Shown: one piece after another, positions 7,777 through 15,756 of the stretch
Layout: each line of letters begins with the position of its first letter
Numbering within the stretch: the stretch's first letter is position 1
NCBI RefSeq assembly: GCF_001591145.1
Contig: NZ_BCUF01000050.1
Coordinates: 1 to 36,250 of the forward strand
Reading direction: 5' to 3'
Source: Vibrio harveyi NBRC 15634 = ATCC 14126 = KCTC 12724
Lineage (GTDB): Bacteria > Pseudomonadota > Gammaproteobacteria > Enterobacterales > Vibrionaceae
Length of the DNA stretch: 36,250 nt
Notes under the pieces: generated by a model
Seen by the model: only the letters and a program-made list of their open reading frames with translations
What the model was told of the DNA's origin: nothing
Databases searched by the model: none
Made by a program: the position numbers and the translations under genes

Positions 7777-8889
7777 ATGAGCTTCGTTGAACAATTTAAG
7801 CTGCTTAATTGGGATGACATCTCGATGTCGATCTACGCGAAAACGGCACAAGATGTCGAGCGAGCATTGAATAAACCCAAGCGTGATTTGGAAGACTTTA
7901 AAGCGCTAATTTCACCAGCGGCTGAAGCGTACTTAGAGCAAATAGCGCAGCTGTCATACTCGGCAACTCGCAAGCGTTTTGGTAATACCATGTCGCTTTA
8001 CATTCCACTGTACCTTTCTAACTTGTGCGCCAATGCTTGTACTTATTGTGGCTTCTCTATGGAGAACAGAATCAAGCGTCGTACTTTGAATAGGGACGAA
8101 GTGGCTGCAGAAGTTGAAGCCATTAAACGCATGAAGTTTGATAGCGTATTGCTGGTGACTGGCGAACACGAAACCAAAGTGGGGATGAAATACTTTCGCG
8201 AAATGGTGCCGATGATTAAGCAACGTTTTAACTATTTGGCGATGGAAGTACAGCCACTAGATCAAGACGAATACGCAGAGCTCAAGACATTGGGTTTAGA
8301 TGCGGTGATGGTCTATCAAGAAACGTATCATCCTTCGACTTACGCCGAGCACCATTTGCGTGGTAATAAGATGGATTTCGAATACCGATTGGATACACCC
8401 GATCGTCTTGCAAAAGCGGGCATCGATAAGATCGGTATTGGCGCATTGATAGGGTTGGAAGAGTGGCGTACCGACTGTTTTTATGTGGCAGCGCACTTGG
8501 ACTATCTTGAGCGCACGTATTGGCAGACTCGTTACTCGATTTCTTTCCCGCGTTTGCGTCCTTGTGAGGGTGCGCTCCAACCCAAATCAGTCATGACGGA
8601 TAAGCAACTTGTTCAGCTGATTTGCGCTTATCGTTTGTTGAATCCAGAAGTGGAGTTGTCATTATCGACTCGTGAATCACCGAAGTTCAGAGACAATGCA
8701 TTGCCGTTAGGTATTACCAGTATGTCTGCGGCATCGAAAACTCAGCCGGGTGGTTATGCGATGGATGATGTTGAACTCGAGCAGTTTGAGATCAGCGATG
8801 AGCGAAGCGCGGGTTCTGTGGAAGATATGATTCGAGCGAAAGGATTTGACCCAGTATGGCGAGATTGGCACTCGGCGTATTCTGGTTAA
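7777..8889 (+). CDS. thiH: 2-iminoacetate synthase ThiH (tyrosine lyase)
   Basis: Radical-SAM enzyme of 370 residues that cleaves tyrosine to dehydroglycine and p-cresol, supplying the glycine-derived part of the thiazole. This is the ThiH route used by facultative anaerobes, in place of the ThiO oxidase. The cluster motif CANACTYC (CxxxCxxC) is near residue 86. SFPRLRPCEG and STRES near the C-terminus match ThiH. AGCGAGGAAAAC supplies the ribosome-binding site. It is the last gene of the thi operon and is followed by a parS palindrome and a strong terminator shared with the convergent peptidase gene. Confidence 0.96.
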   Translation: MSFVEQFKLLNWDDISMSIYAKTAQDVERALNKPKRDLEDFKALISPAAEAYLEQIAQLSYSATRKRFGNTMSLYIPLYLSNLCANACTYCGFSMENRIKRRTLNRDEVAAEVEAIKRMKFDSVLLVTGEHETKVGMKYFREMVPMIKQRFNYLAMEVQPLDQDEYAELKTLGLDAVMVYQETYHPSTYAEHHLRGNKMDFEYRLDTPDRLAKAGIDKIGIGALIGLEEWRTDCFYVAAHLDYLERTYWQTRYSISFPRLRPCEGALQPKSVMTDKQLVQLICAYRLLNPEVELSLSTRESPKFRDNALPLGITSMSAASKTQPGGYAMDDVELEQFEISDERSAGSVEDMIRAKGFDPVWRDWHSAYSG

Positions 8890-8918
8890 GTAGCAAAGAA
8901 AGCCACTGGTCATCGTTA

Positions 8919-8934
8919 TGTTTCACGTGAAACA
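8919..8934. other. parS-type ParB binding site, perfect palindrome
   Basis: A second exact TGTTTCACGTGAAACA, extended by one flanking pair to an 18-bp palindrome (ATG...CAT). It lies in the short convergent gap between thiH and the peptidase gene, just before the terminator, so there is no coding reason for its conservation. Confidence 0.9.
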
Positions 8935-8945
8935 TAAGCAAAAAA

Positions 8946-8979
8946 AGAGGGTTGATGTAAAACATCAACCCTCTACTTT
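8946..8979. terminator. Bidirectional terminator between thiH and the peptidase gene
   Basis: 12-bp perfect stem AGAGGGTTGATG/CATCAACCCTCT with a TAAAA loop. A short T-rich tail follows on the plus strand (ACTTTTT) and an A-run precedes it (T-run on the minus strand), so it can end both converging transcripts. Confidence 0.88.
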
Positions 8980-8988
8980 TTCTAGCTT

Positions 8989-10779
8989 CTAGCTGTGTGC
9001 TACTGGTAGCGTTGCTTGACGAAGCCACTCTTTCACATCACCTTCAACCAGCGGGCTGATCTCATCCCATACTTTCTGATGGTAATCATTCAGCCAAGCA
9101 AGTTCTGGACGAGTTAGCATATCAACGTTGATGTTGCGCTTGTCGATTGGGCAGCGTGTTAGCGACTCAAATGACAGAACAGGGAAGTCACCGTTAGTTG
9201 GTGTTTCAACAACAAGCTCTAGGTTTTCAATACGGATACCAAATGCATCTGCACGGTAGTAGCCTGGCTCGTTGGATAGCACCATACCTTCTGTTAGAGG
9301 CACATCGATTTGCTTCTTCGAAATGCTCGCTGGACCTTCATGAACACTTAGGAAGTGACCAACACCGTGACCAGTACCATGATCGTAATCGTAGCCTTCC
9401 GCCCATAGGTGCTGACGAGCTAGCGTATCGATTTGGTAACCACGAGTGCCTTTCGGGAAACGTGCACGTGCAACACCGATGTGACCTTTTAGCGCAAGAG
9501 TGAATTGTTTAATCATTTCTTGTGAAGGCTGACCGATCGCAATTGTACGCGTGATGTCTGTTGTGCCATCTAGGTACTGACCGCCTGAATCCACTAGGTA
9601 AAGCGTGTTCAGTTCTAGCTTGCCAGGTTCAGGTTGGTTCTCGTGGTTGTAGTGACACATCGCCGCGTTGCCGCCCGCAGCTGAAATGGTATCGAAGCTA
9701 AGATCCATAAGTGTCGGGTCTTCGCTACGGAACGCTTCCAGTTTGTCTGCCAGCGTCGCTTCATCATGCAGGTTACCAGCAACAACTTCAGCATCTAACC
9801 AAGATAGAAACTTGCTCATCGCCACGCCATCACGGATATGACATGCTTTCATACCTGCGATTTCAACTGCGTTCTTCGCCGCTTTTGGCATTAGGCATGG
9901 ATCAGCTTTACTTACCACAGATGCGCCAGCATTTTGTAGAACCAATTTAAACCATGCGTTACTTGTCGCAGGGTCAACCAGTACATTCTTGCCAGTTAGA
10001 GTTTCTAGTCGTGCTTGCAATGCTTCTGGGTGATGAACTGTTACGCCAGAACCAACATGAGCGTCAAACTCAGCAGGTAGACGAGCTGGATCTAGGAAGT
10101 ATTCCACACTTGAATCTGAATGCAGAATCGCATGAGAAAGCAGAACCGGAAGACGTGATACATCTAGACCACGAACGTTGAGCAGCCAACAGATAGAATC
10201 AAGTGCTGTGATCACTGCGCTGTCTGCGCCGGCTTTTTTCACGAGCTCTGCGATTTCTTGGCGTTTGCTTTCACTTGATTGACCAACCGCTTCTGTTGCC
10301 ATTAGGCGAACATCAGAAACTACAGGAGCAGGGCGGTCGTGCCACAGCTCATCAATTGGGTTGCTGTCGAGAATCTTAAGCTCAAGTGCACCTGCAAGTT
10401 TTGCTTGTGCCATGTCTAACCAAGCAGAGTTGTGCATGCGAGGGTCGATTGCCACAGATGCGCCATTTGCAAGATGGTCTTTAATCCAATCTAGTGCAGG
10501 CTCTTCAATCAGGTGACGGTATTCGAATAGATCAGCAGGAACCTGCTTAGTGACTTGTACCGTGTAGCGACCATCAACAAAGATAGCGGCTTTGTCTTTG
10601 GTGATTACCGCAGCACCAGCAGAACCGGTAAAACCAGTTAGCCAGTGTAAACGCTCGTTGTGCGCTGGTACGTATTCGCCCAAGTACTCGTCTTCATGTG
10701 GGACAAGTAGGGCATCAATATTATGTTGTGCTAGCCATTCGCGAATTGCATTCACGCGGCTTTGGGTATCGTTGTGCAT
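8989..10779 (-). CDS. Xaa-Pro aminopeptidase, M24B family, long form
   Basis: Cytosolic metallopeptidase of 596 residues that removes the N-terminal residue from peptides with proline in second position. Two creatinase-like N-terminal domains (to about residue 310) precede the pita-bread M24 catalytic domain, the layout of the long eukaryote-like aminopeptidase P rather than the 440-residue E. coli PepP. Metal ligands are visible: two Asp in VDSGGQYLDGTTDITRT, His in GVGHFLSVHEG, and Glu in NEPGYY and RIENLELV. The ATG at 10779 has GAAGGAAT upstream. A possible 51-residue ORF ends 13 bases before this start. The V. cholerae thi region, as I recall it, has an equivalent gene after thiH. Confidence 0.93.
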   Translation of the reverse strand: MHNDTQSRVNAIREWLAQHNIDALLVPHEDEYLGEYVPAHNERLHWLTGFTGSAGAAVITKDKAAIFVDGRYTVQVTKQVPADLFEYRHLIEEPALDWIKDHLANGASVAIDPRMHNSAWLDMAQAKLAGALELKILDSNPIDELWHDRPAPVVSDVRLMATEAVGQSSESKRQEIAELVKKAGADSAVITALDSICWLLNVRGLDVSRLPVLLSHAILHSDSSVEYFLDPARLPAEFDAHVGSGVTVHHPEALQARLETLTGKNVLVDPATSNAWFKLVLQNAGASVVSKADPCLMPKAAKNAVEIAGMKACHIRDGVAMSKFLSWLDAEVVAGNLHDEATLADKLEAFRSEDPTLMDLSFDTISAAGGNAAMCHYNHENQPEPGKLELNTLYLVDSGGQYLDGTTDITRTIAIGQPSQEMIKQFTLALKGHIGVARARFPKGTRGYQIDTLARQHLWAEGYDYDHGTGHGVGHFLSVHEGPASISKKQIDVPLTEGMVLSNEPGYYRADAFGIRIENLELVVETPTNGDFPVLSFESLTRCPIDKRNINVDMLTRPELAWLNDYHQKVWDEISPLVEGDVKEWLRQATLPVAHS

Positions 10780-10792
10780 CTGTGTTATTCCT

Positions 10793-10948
10793 TCAAATTA
10801 CCGCTCCTTCATGCTCAGGTGTGGGAGCTGTTTCCATCTGCTTCATGCAGTTTACGATTCCATTGAGGTTCGCAATCACTTCAATAGAGTCGGAGTACAA
10901 CAGACCATAGATGAGCCAAAAAGGACTATCGACTGTTAAGCTACTCAT
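10793..10948 (-). CDS. Possible small protein, 51 residues, unknown
   Basis: The 200-base gap between the LysR gene and the peptidase gene is almost filled by an ATG-started frame of 51 codons ending in TGA 13 bases before the peptidase start. The product looks protein-like: a central hydrophobic and aromatic run (PFWLIYGLLY), then an amphipathic segment with IEVIANLNGIVN, and an acidic tail. Only a weak purine stretch (GGTAAA) precedes the ATG. I recognise no family. It could be a leader or coupling ORF for the peptidase, or a chance frame. Confidence 0.42.
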   Translation of the reverse strand: MSSLTVDSPFWLIYGLLYSDSIEVIANLNGIVNCMKQMETAPTPEHEGAVI

Positions 10949-10982
10949 TTTACCGTAAGAGCGCAAATCGCGTCCGGGATTT

Positions 10983-11939
10983 TTATCTAAGATGATCGGT
11001 TTTTTGCGTGATCATGGTACGTAGCCAAGTTAAAGCTGGGTCATTTTCTCTGTCTCGGTGCCAGAACAAAGTGTAAGCCATTGGTGGGAATTCGAGTGGC
11101 AGAGGCAGCAATGCCATGTCATGTTGTTTGGCTGCCAGCTTCACAAAGTGGCTTGGCGCGGTAAACACAAAATCAGTGTAAGAACACAAACTGGCAGCAC
11201 TGTTAAAGTCCGGGACGGTGACTGCGATGTCACGTTCGCGACCAATGTCGGCTAAACGATAGTCGAGCAACCAACGGTCGTTGCCATCACAACGCACCTG
11301 AACATGGCGCAGGGCTAGGTAAGCTTCTAAGTTCCAGTTACCACGCAAAGCCGGGTGGTCTTTACGTACGATACACATTTGGTGGTCGCGATAGATTTCC
11401 TGTTCACAAATGTCATCTGGCGGCAGCATAGTCAGCTTGGCATCGTTGATGTCGATATCTCGACCTGTCATGCCTAAATCGATTTCACCGCGTTGAATCA
11501 TCTTGAACGTTTGCTCCGACCAAGAGTGGGTGCTGATGGTCACGCCTGGTGCTTGTTGGAATATTGCTGGCAAGAAGTGGGGCAGAATGAGCGGGTAGAC
11601 ACTCTCTACCGCTGCGATTTGAAAACGGTACTCACTGCTCTGTGGCGAGAACTCTTCGGGTTGAGTCAGCACCTCAAGTTGGTTTATCAACAGATCCAGT
11701 TTCGGTTTAAGGAACAATGCGCGCGGTGTTGGCGTCAATCCGTGTGAGTTTCGAGTGAATAGGGGATCATCAAATTGGGTACGTAATTTCGCTAAGGATT
11801 TGCTCACGGCAGACTGACTCAAGCACAGTCGGTGGGCGGCTCGGGTGACATTCAACTCTTCAATCAGTACTTTAAAACAGACCAGCAAATTGAGGTCGAT
11901 GCGTGCCAGTTTCTCTACGTTCACAGTGATTTTCCTCAT
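10983..11939 (-). CDS. LysR-type transcriptional regulator
   Basis: 318-residue LysR regulator. The N-terminal winged helix-turn-helix is clear (about residues 14-73: FKVLIEELNVTRAAHRLCLS, then QSAVSKSLAKLR and DPLFTRN), followed by the effector-binding periplasmic-protein-like domain. It is divergent from a Bcr/CflA efflux pump, with a 29-bp dyad between them, the usual arrangement for a LysR protein controlling its neighbour. The ATG at 11939 has little ribosome-binding sequence. A GTG at 11924 is preceded by AGGAAAA at good spacing and may be the real start, giving 313 residues. The effector is unknown. Confidence 0.92.
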   Translation of the reverse strand: MRKITVNVEKLARIDLNLLVCFKVLIEELNVTRAAHRLCLSQSAVSKSLAKLRTQFDDPLFTRNSHGLTPTPRALFLKPKLDLLINQLEVLTQPEEFSPQSSEYRFQIAAVESVYPLILPHFLPAIFQQAPGVTISTHSWSEQTFKMIQRGEIDLGMTGRDIDINDAKLTMLPPDDICEQEIYRDHQMCIVRKDHPALRGNWNLEAYLALRHVQVRCDGNDRWLLDYRLADIGRERDIAVTVPDFNSAASLCSYTDFVFTAPSHFVKLAAKQHDMALLPLPLEFPPMAYTLFWHRDRENDPALTWLRTMITQKTDHLR

Positions 11940-11945
11940 TGGAAT

Positions 11946-11974
11946 AATGGTAATGAGTATACATCATTTCCATT
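11946..11974. promoter_or_regulatory. Dyad operator between LysR gene and efflux pump
   Basis: AATGGTAATGA and TCATTTCCATT form an 11-bp inverted repeat with one mismatch around a 7-base spacer containing GTATAC. A second perfect dyad, ATCATC-A-GATGAT, lies at 11978-11990. The position between divergent lysR-type and MFS genes fits a LysR binding site that could control both directions. Confidence 0.6.
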
Positions 11975-12031
11975 CATATCATCAGATGATTAAGCTTTGC
12001 TCAAAAGTTCTTGTTCAATTTGGAGTGTTTT

Positions 12032-13225
12032 GTGTCTAGCCATATTACAAATAGCAAAAAACAGATGGCGCTGTTGACCATGTTAGTTCTGTTCAGTCCG
12101 CTTGCGATTGATATCTATCTACCTGCTTTGCCTCTTATCGCGTCCACTTTTCAGGTAGAAAATGCATTGGCACAAGACACCATCACTTGGTTCCTATTTG
12201 CTATGGGCGTTGGTCAGCTATTCGCTGGTCCCTTGGCAGATAAACTCGGACGTCGAACTGTTGCATTGGGAGGCATCACCATCTACGCATTGAGCGCTTT
12301 ATTGGCGTGGAGTGCTCAAAATATTGAGTGGATGTTGGCGGCTCGCTTGCTACAAGGCTTAGGTGCTTGTGCAACATCTGTAGCAGCCTTTGCAACAGTT
12401 CGCGATATCTTTGGTCCGGAAAAAAGCGGCAAAATGATCAGCTACCTTAACGGTGCGATCTGCTTTATCCCAGCATTAGCACCGATTCTTGGTAGTTGGT
12501 TAACCCAACAATTTGATTGGCGTGCAAACTTCAGCTTTATGGCGGGTTTCGCTGTAATTGCAGGAGCGATGATGTTCTTTGGAATGAAGGAAACCAACCC
12601 TGCAACAGAAAAGCAGGCGGTATTTAAACTGAGCCGCTACTGGGCAGTCTTGAGCACACCATCATTCATCTTCCACGCTTCACTGTGTTTGATGGCGATG
12701 GCGGTCATTCTTGCTTATGTAACGTCTGCACCTGTAGTGTTGATGACAGGCATGGGACTATCGATGAATGAATTCACCTTCTGGTTTGGTCTGAATGCGG
12801 CGTTCAACATTGCTGCTTGTATGCTTGCGCCTAAGTTCATGGATCGCTGGGGCACACACAATTCACTGGTTGTTGGTATCTGCTTACTGGCAATTGCTGG
12901 CGTGATCATGATGGTGATGAAAGAGCACCACACGGCACTGTCTTTCATGCTACCAATCTTTATCTCATCGGTCGGCTTTGCTTGGATTCTTGGCGCAGCA
13001 GCAGGTAAAGCGTTGGAACCGTTCGGTGATAAAGCGGGTACTGCGGCTGCACTACTTGGTTTGTTCCAAATGAGTGGCTCTGGTTTGTTGGTGGGTACGC
13101 TACAGCGTTTATCACTGGATCCACAAACTCTGATTGCGATTCATATGTGGGTATTGCTTCCAGCATTAGTGATTCTGTTTAGCAAAGCTGGTAAGAACTG
13201 GCATGCGAAATTGGCGAATGCGTAA
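12032..13225 (+). CDS. MFS drug efflux transporter, Bcr/CflA family
   Basis: Inner-membrane proton antiporter of 397 residues with about 12 hydrophobic segments. It carries the DHA1-family motif D in the first helix (LFSPLAIDIYLPALP, as in Bcr/CflA), motif A in the first cytoplasmic loop (GPLADKLGRRTV), and motif C-like RLLQGLGA with AILG-type glycines further on. Bcr/CflA pumps expel chloramphenicol, bicyclomycin or sulfonamides; the substrate here is unknown. I chose the GTG at 12032 because GGAG lies six bases upstream; an in-frame TTG at 12011 is less likely. The divergent LysR gene is its probable regulator. Confidence 0.9.
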   Translation: MSSHITNSKKQMALLTMLVLFSPLAIDIYLPALPLIASTFQVENALAQDTITWFLFAMGVGQLFAGPLADKLGRRTVALGGITIYALSALLAWSAQNIEWMLAARLLQGLGACATSVAAFATVRDIFGPEKSGKMISYLNGAICFIPALAPILGSWLTQQFDWRANFSFMAGFAVIAGAMMFFGMKETNPATEKQAVFKLSRYWAVLSTPSFIFHASLCLMAMAVILAYVTSAPVVLMTGMGLSMNEFTFWFGLNAAFNIAACMLAPKFMDRWGTHNSLVVGICLLAIAGVIMMVMKEHHTALSFMLPIFISSVGFAWILGAAAGKALEPFGDKAGTAAALLGLFQMSGSGLLVGTLQRLSLDPQTLIAIHMWVLLPALVILFSKAGKNWHAKLANA

Positions 13226-13243
13226 AACTCGGTAATTTAGTAT

Positions 13244-13271
13244 TTTCCAATGTACTTAACGCGTGTATATT
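13244..13271 (+). promoter_or_regulatory. Predicted promoter of tsrA
   Basis: TTTCCA (13244-13249) and TATATT (13266-13271) with 16 bases between them, 45 bases before the tsrA start. The -35 is a 4/6 match, so this is a moderate prediction. Confidence 0.4.
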
Positions 13272-13316
13272 TGTCGTTCAAACTTTTCTCGACACCATAA
13301 CGGAACTCATAAAGTA

Positions 13317-13598
13317 ATGTCGTTAACCACGTATGAAATGGCTCGTATCCTAGAGCAAATGGAAGAGTCACCAGAAAAGGTGATGTTTGGTAAGTTGCTT
13401 AACGAATTAGGTAACCAAAGCTCTGAGCGCATTCGTAGCGCGGCAAAACAAGTTCCAGTGCCAGTCCTACGCGATATCGTGTACCAATTTCAGCAAGTGA
13501 TTGAGTCACGTAAAGGCGAGCAAGTAGAGCAGATGGCAAAAGATCTCGCGAAGCAGGGTATCTCACCTGAAGAGCTACTGGCTTACTTAAATAAATAA
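13317..13598 (+). CDS. tsrA: H-NS-like global regulator TsrA
   Basis: Protein of 93 residues resembling the oligomerisation half of H-NS. RIRSAAKQVPVPVLRDIVYQ parallels the H-NS segment LRAQARECTLETLEEML, and QMAKDLAKQGISPEELLAYL parallels the H-NS stretch ending in GIDPNELL. The C-terminal H-NS DNA-binding motif (TWTGQGRxP) is absent. In V. cholerae TsrA (VC0070) is a repressor of type VI secretion and virulence genes with weak H-NS similarity, and it follows the thi, peptidase, LysR and MFS genes as here. The identification rests on length, similarity and this gene order. The ATG at 13317 gives the family length. It is followed by a very strong terminator. Confidence 0.8.
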   Translation: MSLTTYEMARILEQMEESPEKVMFGKLLNELGNQSSERIRSAAKQVPVPVLRDIVYQFQQVIESRKGEQVEQMAKDLAKQGISPEELLAYLNK

Positions 13599-13600
13599 TA

Positions 13601-13632
13601 AAAAAATCCCCGCATCATGCGGGGATTTTTTT
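13601..13632. terminator. Bidirectional terminator between tsrA and the DoxX gene
   Basis: A 14-bp perfect stem AAAAAATCCCCGCA/TGCGGGGATTTTTT with a TCA loop. It gives a U-tract in both directions. The stop codon of the convergent DoxX gene (13631-13633) lies at its edge. Confidence 0.93.
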
Positions 13633-14086
13633 AGTGAGTGATTTTCTTCTTCAGTATGTGGTCGAGGGATAATGGTCCTGGTCCCCAAACAATCACAACT
13701 AGGATCATCAACCCCCAAAGTTGGTGATCATAGAAACCTTTTTCCCACAATAGCGGGTAAGAGACCACGGCGATGATGTTGAACACAAACAGAATCGCAG
13801 CCATCGGGCGGGTAATCAATCCTAGTGCCAAGAACACAGGTAGAACCAATTCTGCAGCCGTACCTAAGTAAGCCGCCAATTCCCATGGCAGTATTGGCAC
13901 TTGGTATTCCAACTCAAATAAATACAGTGTGCTATCCCAAGACGAGAGTTTGATTAGCCCTGAATTGAAGAATACCCATGCAACCCACAAGCGACAAAAG
14001 AGAAGTAGTAAAGGGACAAAGCCAGCTTGTAGGGTGCTGATTAAATCGTCGTACCGATTCACTAAGTTTTTAACCGTATCCGTCAT
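13631..14086 (-). CDS. DoxX family membrane protein, last gene of the bufferin-type operon
   Basis: Four-helix DoxX membrane protein of 151 residues: WVAWVFFNSGLIKL in the first helix and GTAAELVLPVFLALGLITR in the second are family features. DoxX proteins often accompany DUF692/DUF2063 pairs (HvfD or BufD in such operons), where they may support redox steps or maturation of the peptide at the membrane. The role is not established. It begins 10 bases after the DUF2063 stop, so it is co-transcribed. Its own stop is inside the shared terminator with tsrA. The start ATG at 14086 is preceded by AAGGAGCACTCT. Confidence 0.85.
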   Translation of the reverse strand: MTDTVKNLVNRYDDLISTLQAGFVPLLLLFCRLWVAWVFFNSGLIKLSSWDSTLYLFELEYQVPILPWELAAYLGTAAELVLPVFLALGLITRPMAAILFVFNIIAVVSYPLLWEKGFYDHQLWGLMILVVIVWGPGPLSLDHILKKKITH

Positions 14087-14096
14087 AGAGTGCTCC

Positions 14097-14855
14097 TTAG
14101 ATTGATTTCAATGTAAAGCCGTCAACGAGATCGAGTGCCATGATGCTATTGAGATGAGCGAGTAAAACTTCAGGTATTTCGCTCAAACTCTGTTTCTGCT
14201 CTAAACATTGCAGCAGTTGGAACACATCGGCATCGAGTGCGTGACACAAGGCTTCTCCATTGGCTTGAATCGAGATGACACCTTGCTGTAATTGGTTGAT
14301 ATTAAGTTGTTCGAATTGCCCAGTTTGAATCGCGCTGAACAAATCAAATACTGCGTAACTGGAGTCAAAGCTGCGGCAGCCTTGTTTGAGGAGCAAAACC
14401 AAAGCGGGTTGTTGCTCTTCACTTACTTCGCCAAGCAACGCAAGCGGTTTTAATGCTGCCGCATTGGATTGTTCATACAGTGCTTGACGAGCTAGGTCGA
14501 TATGCCACTCGAAGCGTGCGACTTCAGGGCTGTAAGGTGCTTGTGCGATCACCTGACTGAATTGCATGATGGTGTCTTGAAAGCCTTCGCCATAATGCAC
14601 CACATTTCCCTCTTCCAATGGATAAGTGAGAACGTGCTGGCGAGCCATCTGTTCAAAGCATTCTTCACCAAGTAGCGCTTCAACCATTGGGTAGGTAGCG
14701 GACAACACTTCGCTTAAGCTTACGATAAAGTTATTGCGGTAAATCTGCATGCGTTCATCAGCGGTAAACTCATCACTGGCAATATCGCAATCTTCACCGA
14801 GTGCTTGATAGTGTAGGGCTTTCGCAAACTGGCTTTGTAAGGTGGCTAGATTCAT
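14097..14855 (-). CDS. DUF2063 (HvfC/BufC-like) partner of the DUF692 enzyme
   Basis: 252-residue protein of the DUF2063 family. Its N-terminus shows the helical putative DNA-binding-like domain (LQSQFAKALHY, ERMQIYRNNFIVSLSEVLSATYPMVEALLGEECF), then a more variable C-terminal half from about residue 100. In related systems (MbnC, HvfC, BufC) this protein binds the DUF692 enzyme and presents the precursor peptide; it is not a transcription factor despite the fold name. Its ATG overlaps the stop of the DUF692 gene by four bases (ATGA), which supports obligate coexpression and complex formation. Confidence 0.87.
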   Translation of the reverse strand: MNLATLQSQFAKALHYQALGEDCDIASDEFTADERMQIYRNNFIVSLSEVLSATYPMVEALLGEECFEQMARQHVLTYPLEEGNVVHYGEGFQDTIMQFSQVIAQAPYSPEVARFEWHIDLARQALYEQSNAAALKPLALLGEVSEEQQPALVLLLKQGCRSFDSSYAVFDLFSAIQTGQFEQLNINQLQQGVISIQANGEALCHALDADVFQLLQCLEQKQSLSEIPEVLLAHLNSIMALDLVDGFTLKSI

Positions 14856-15724
14856 GATGCCTTCCTTGGTTCGCTTTGTTCACTTGGAAGTGTGCCTTGC
14901 AACAGCAGTCGGGATGCTTTCTGCGCTTCTCCGAGCAAGACTTCTGGCGCGGGGATATCCAAATCCCATTCAATCAACGCATGACGTGGACCGTGTTTCT
15001 TTGTCCACTGTGCGAACAGCTGCCAAACTTCATCACTAACTGGGCGGCTATGGGTATCGATCCATATCTCACCTTTGTCGAGTTGTTTGATGGTAAAACC
15101 TGCCAAGTGAATCTCATCCACTTTGTCGGCTGGAATTGCATCTAGGTATGTGTCGCAATCAAAACCGTGGTTGAACGCCGAGACATAAACATTGTTTAAA
15201 TCGAGCAATAAACGACAGTCAGTGCGCTTTTGCACTTCGGTAAGAAACTCCCATTCGCTGATGGTCGAATGTTGAAACTTCACATAACTAGATGGGTTCT
15301 CTATCAAGATCTCGCGTTGCAAATAATCCTGCACTTCATTCACGTTACGAGTGAACACTTTGAGCGCTTCTTCCGTGTACGGAAGTGGAAGCAGGTCATT
15401 AAAGTAGTGACCGCCGTTTTCACTCCAACTCAAATGGTCAGAAACAAGAATCGGGTCGATTGAGTCAATCAGCGCTTTAAGTTGAGCAAGGTGCTTTTGA
15501 TTCACACGTTCCACCGAACCTAGTGACAGACCAATGCCATGGCAGCTAATTTGATACTGCTCGCGCAATGCTTGTAATTGATTGCGCTCAGCAGCGTTGG
15601 GTTGAAAATAGTTTTCACTGTGGATTTCTAACCAAGATAACTCGGGTTTGTTTTGGCTAAAGTAATCGAGGTGAGGGGTTCTTAATCCAACTCCAACAAG
15701 GTCGTGGAAGGTGTGGTGTTTCAC
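14852..15724 (-). CDS. DUF692 multinuclear iron enzyme (HvfB/BufB-like)
   Basis: 290-residue TIM-barrel protein of the DUF692 family, whose studied members (MbnB, TglH, HvfB, BufB) use a multi-iron centre to oxidise peptide cysteines. Likely metal ligands lie in HGIGLSLGS (about residue 62), SDHLSW (about 96), ENPSSY (about 143), LLDLNNVYVSAFNHG (about 173-187), EIHLAGF (about 206), DTHSRPV (about 225) and EWD (about 250). The start is GTG with AAGGAG six bases upstream. This GTG lies inside a parS-like palindrome. It follows the precursor gene after a hairpin. Confidence 0.9.
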   Translation of the reverse strand: MKHHTFHDLVGVGLRTPHLDYFSQNKPELSWLEIHSENYFQPNAAERNQLQALREQYQISCHGIGLSLGSVERVNQKHLAQLKALIDSIDPILVSDHLSWSENGGHYFNDLLPLPYTEEALKVFTRNVNEVQDYLQREILIENPSSYVKFQHSTISEWEFLTEVQKRTDCRLLLDLNNVYVSAFNHGFDCDTYLDAIPADKVDEIHLAGFTIKQLDKGEIWIDTHSRPVSDEVWQLFAQWTKKHGPRHALIEWDLDIPAPEVLLGEAQKASRLLLQGTLPSEQSEPRKAS

Positions 15725-15732
15725 GTGAAACT
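15717..15732. other. parS-type site over the DUF692 gene start
   Basis: TGTTTCACGTGAAACT matches the parS 16-mer at 15 of 16 positions; only the last base differs. On the minus strand the central GTG is the start codon of the DUF692 gene and the right arm separates it from AAGGAG, so a ParB site and a translation start share the same bases. Confidence 0.75.
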
Positions 15733-15756
15733 CCTTTTCAAAGCGGGCGGGAAGAG

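Noticed and set aside
9461..9475. CACGTG in the peptidase gene as a further parS site
   Set aside because: The flanks do not match TGTTT/AAACA, so it is only a chance core.
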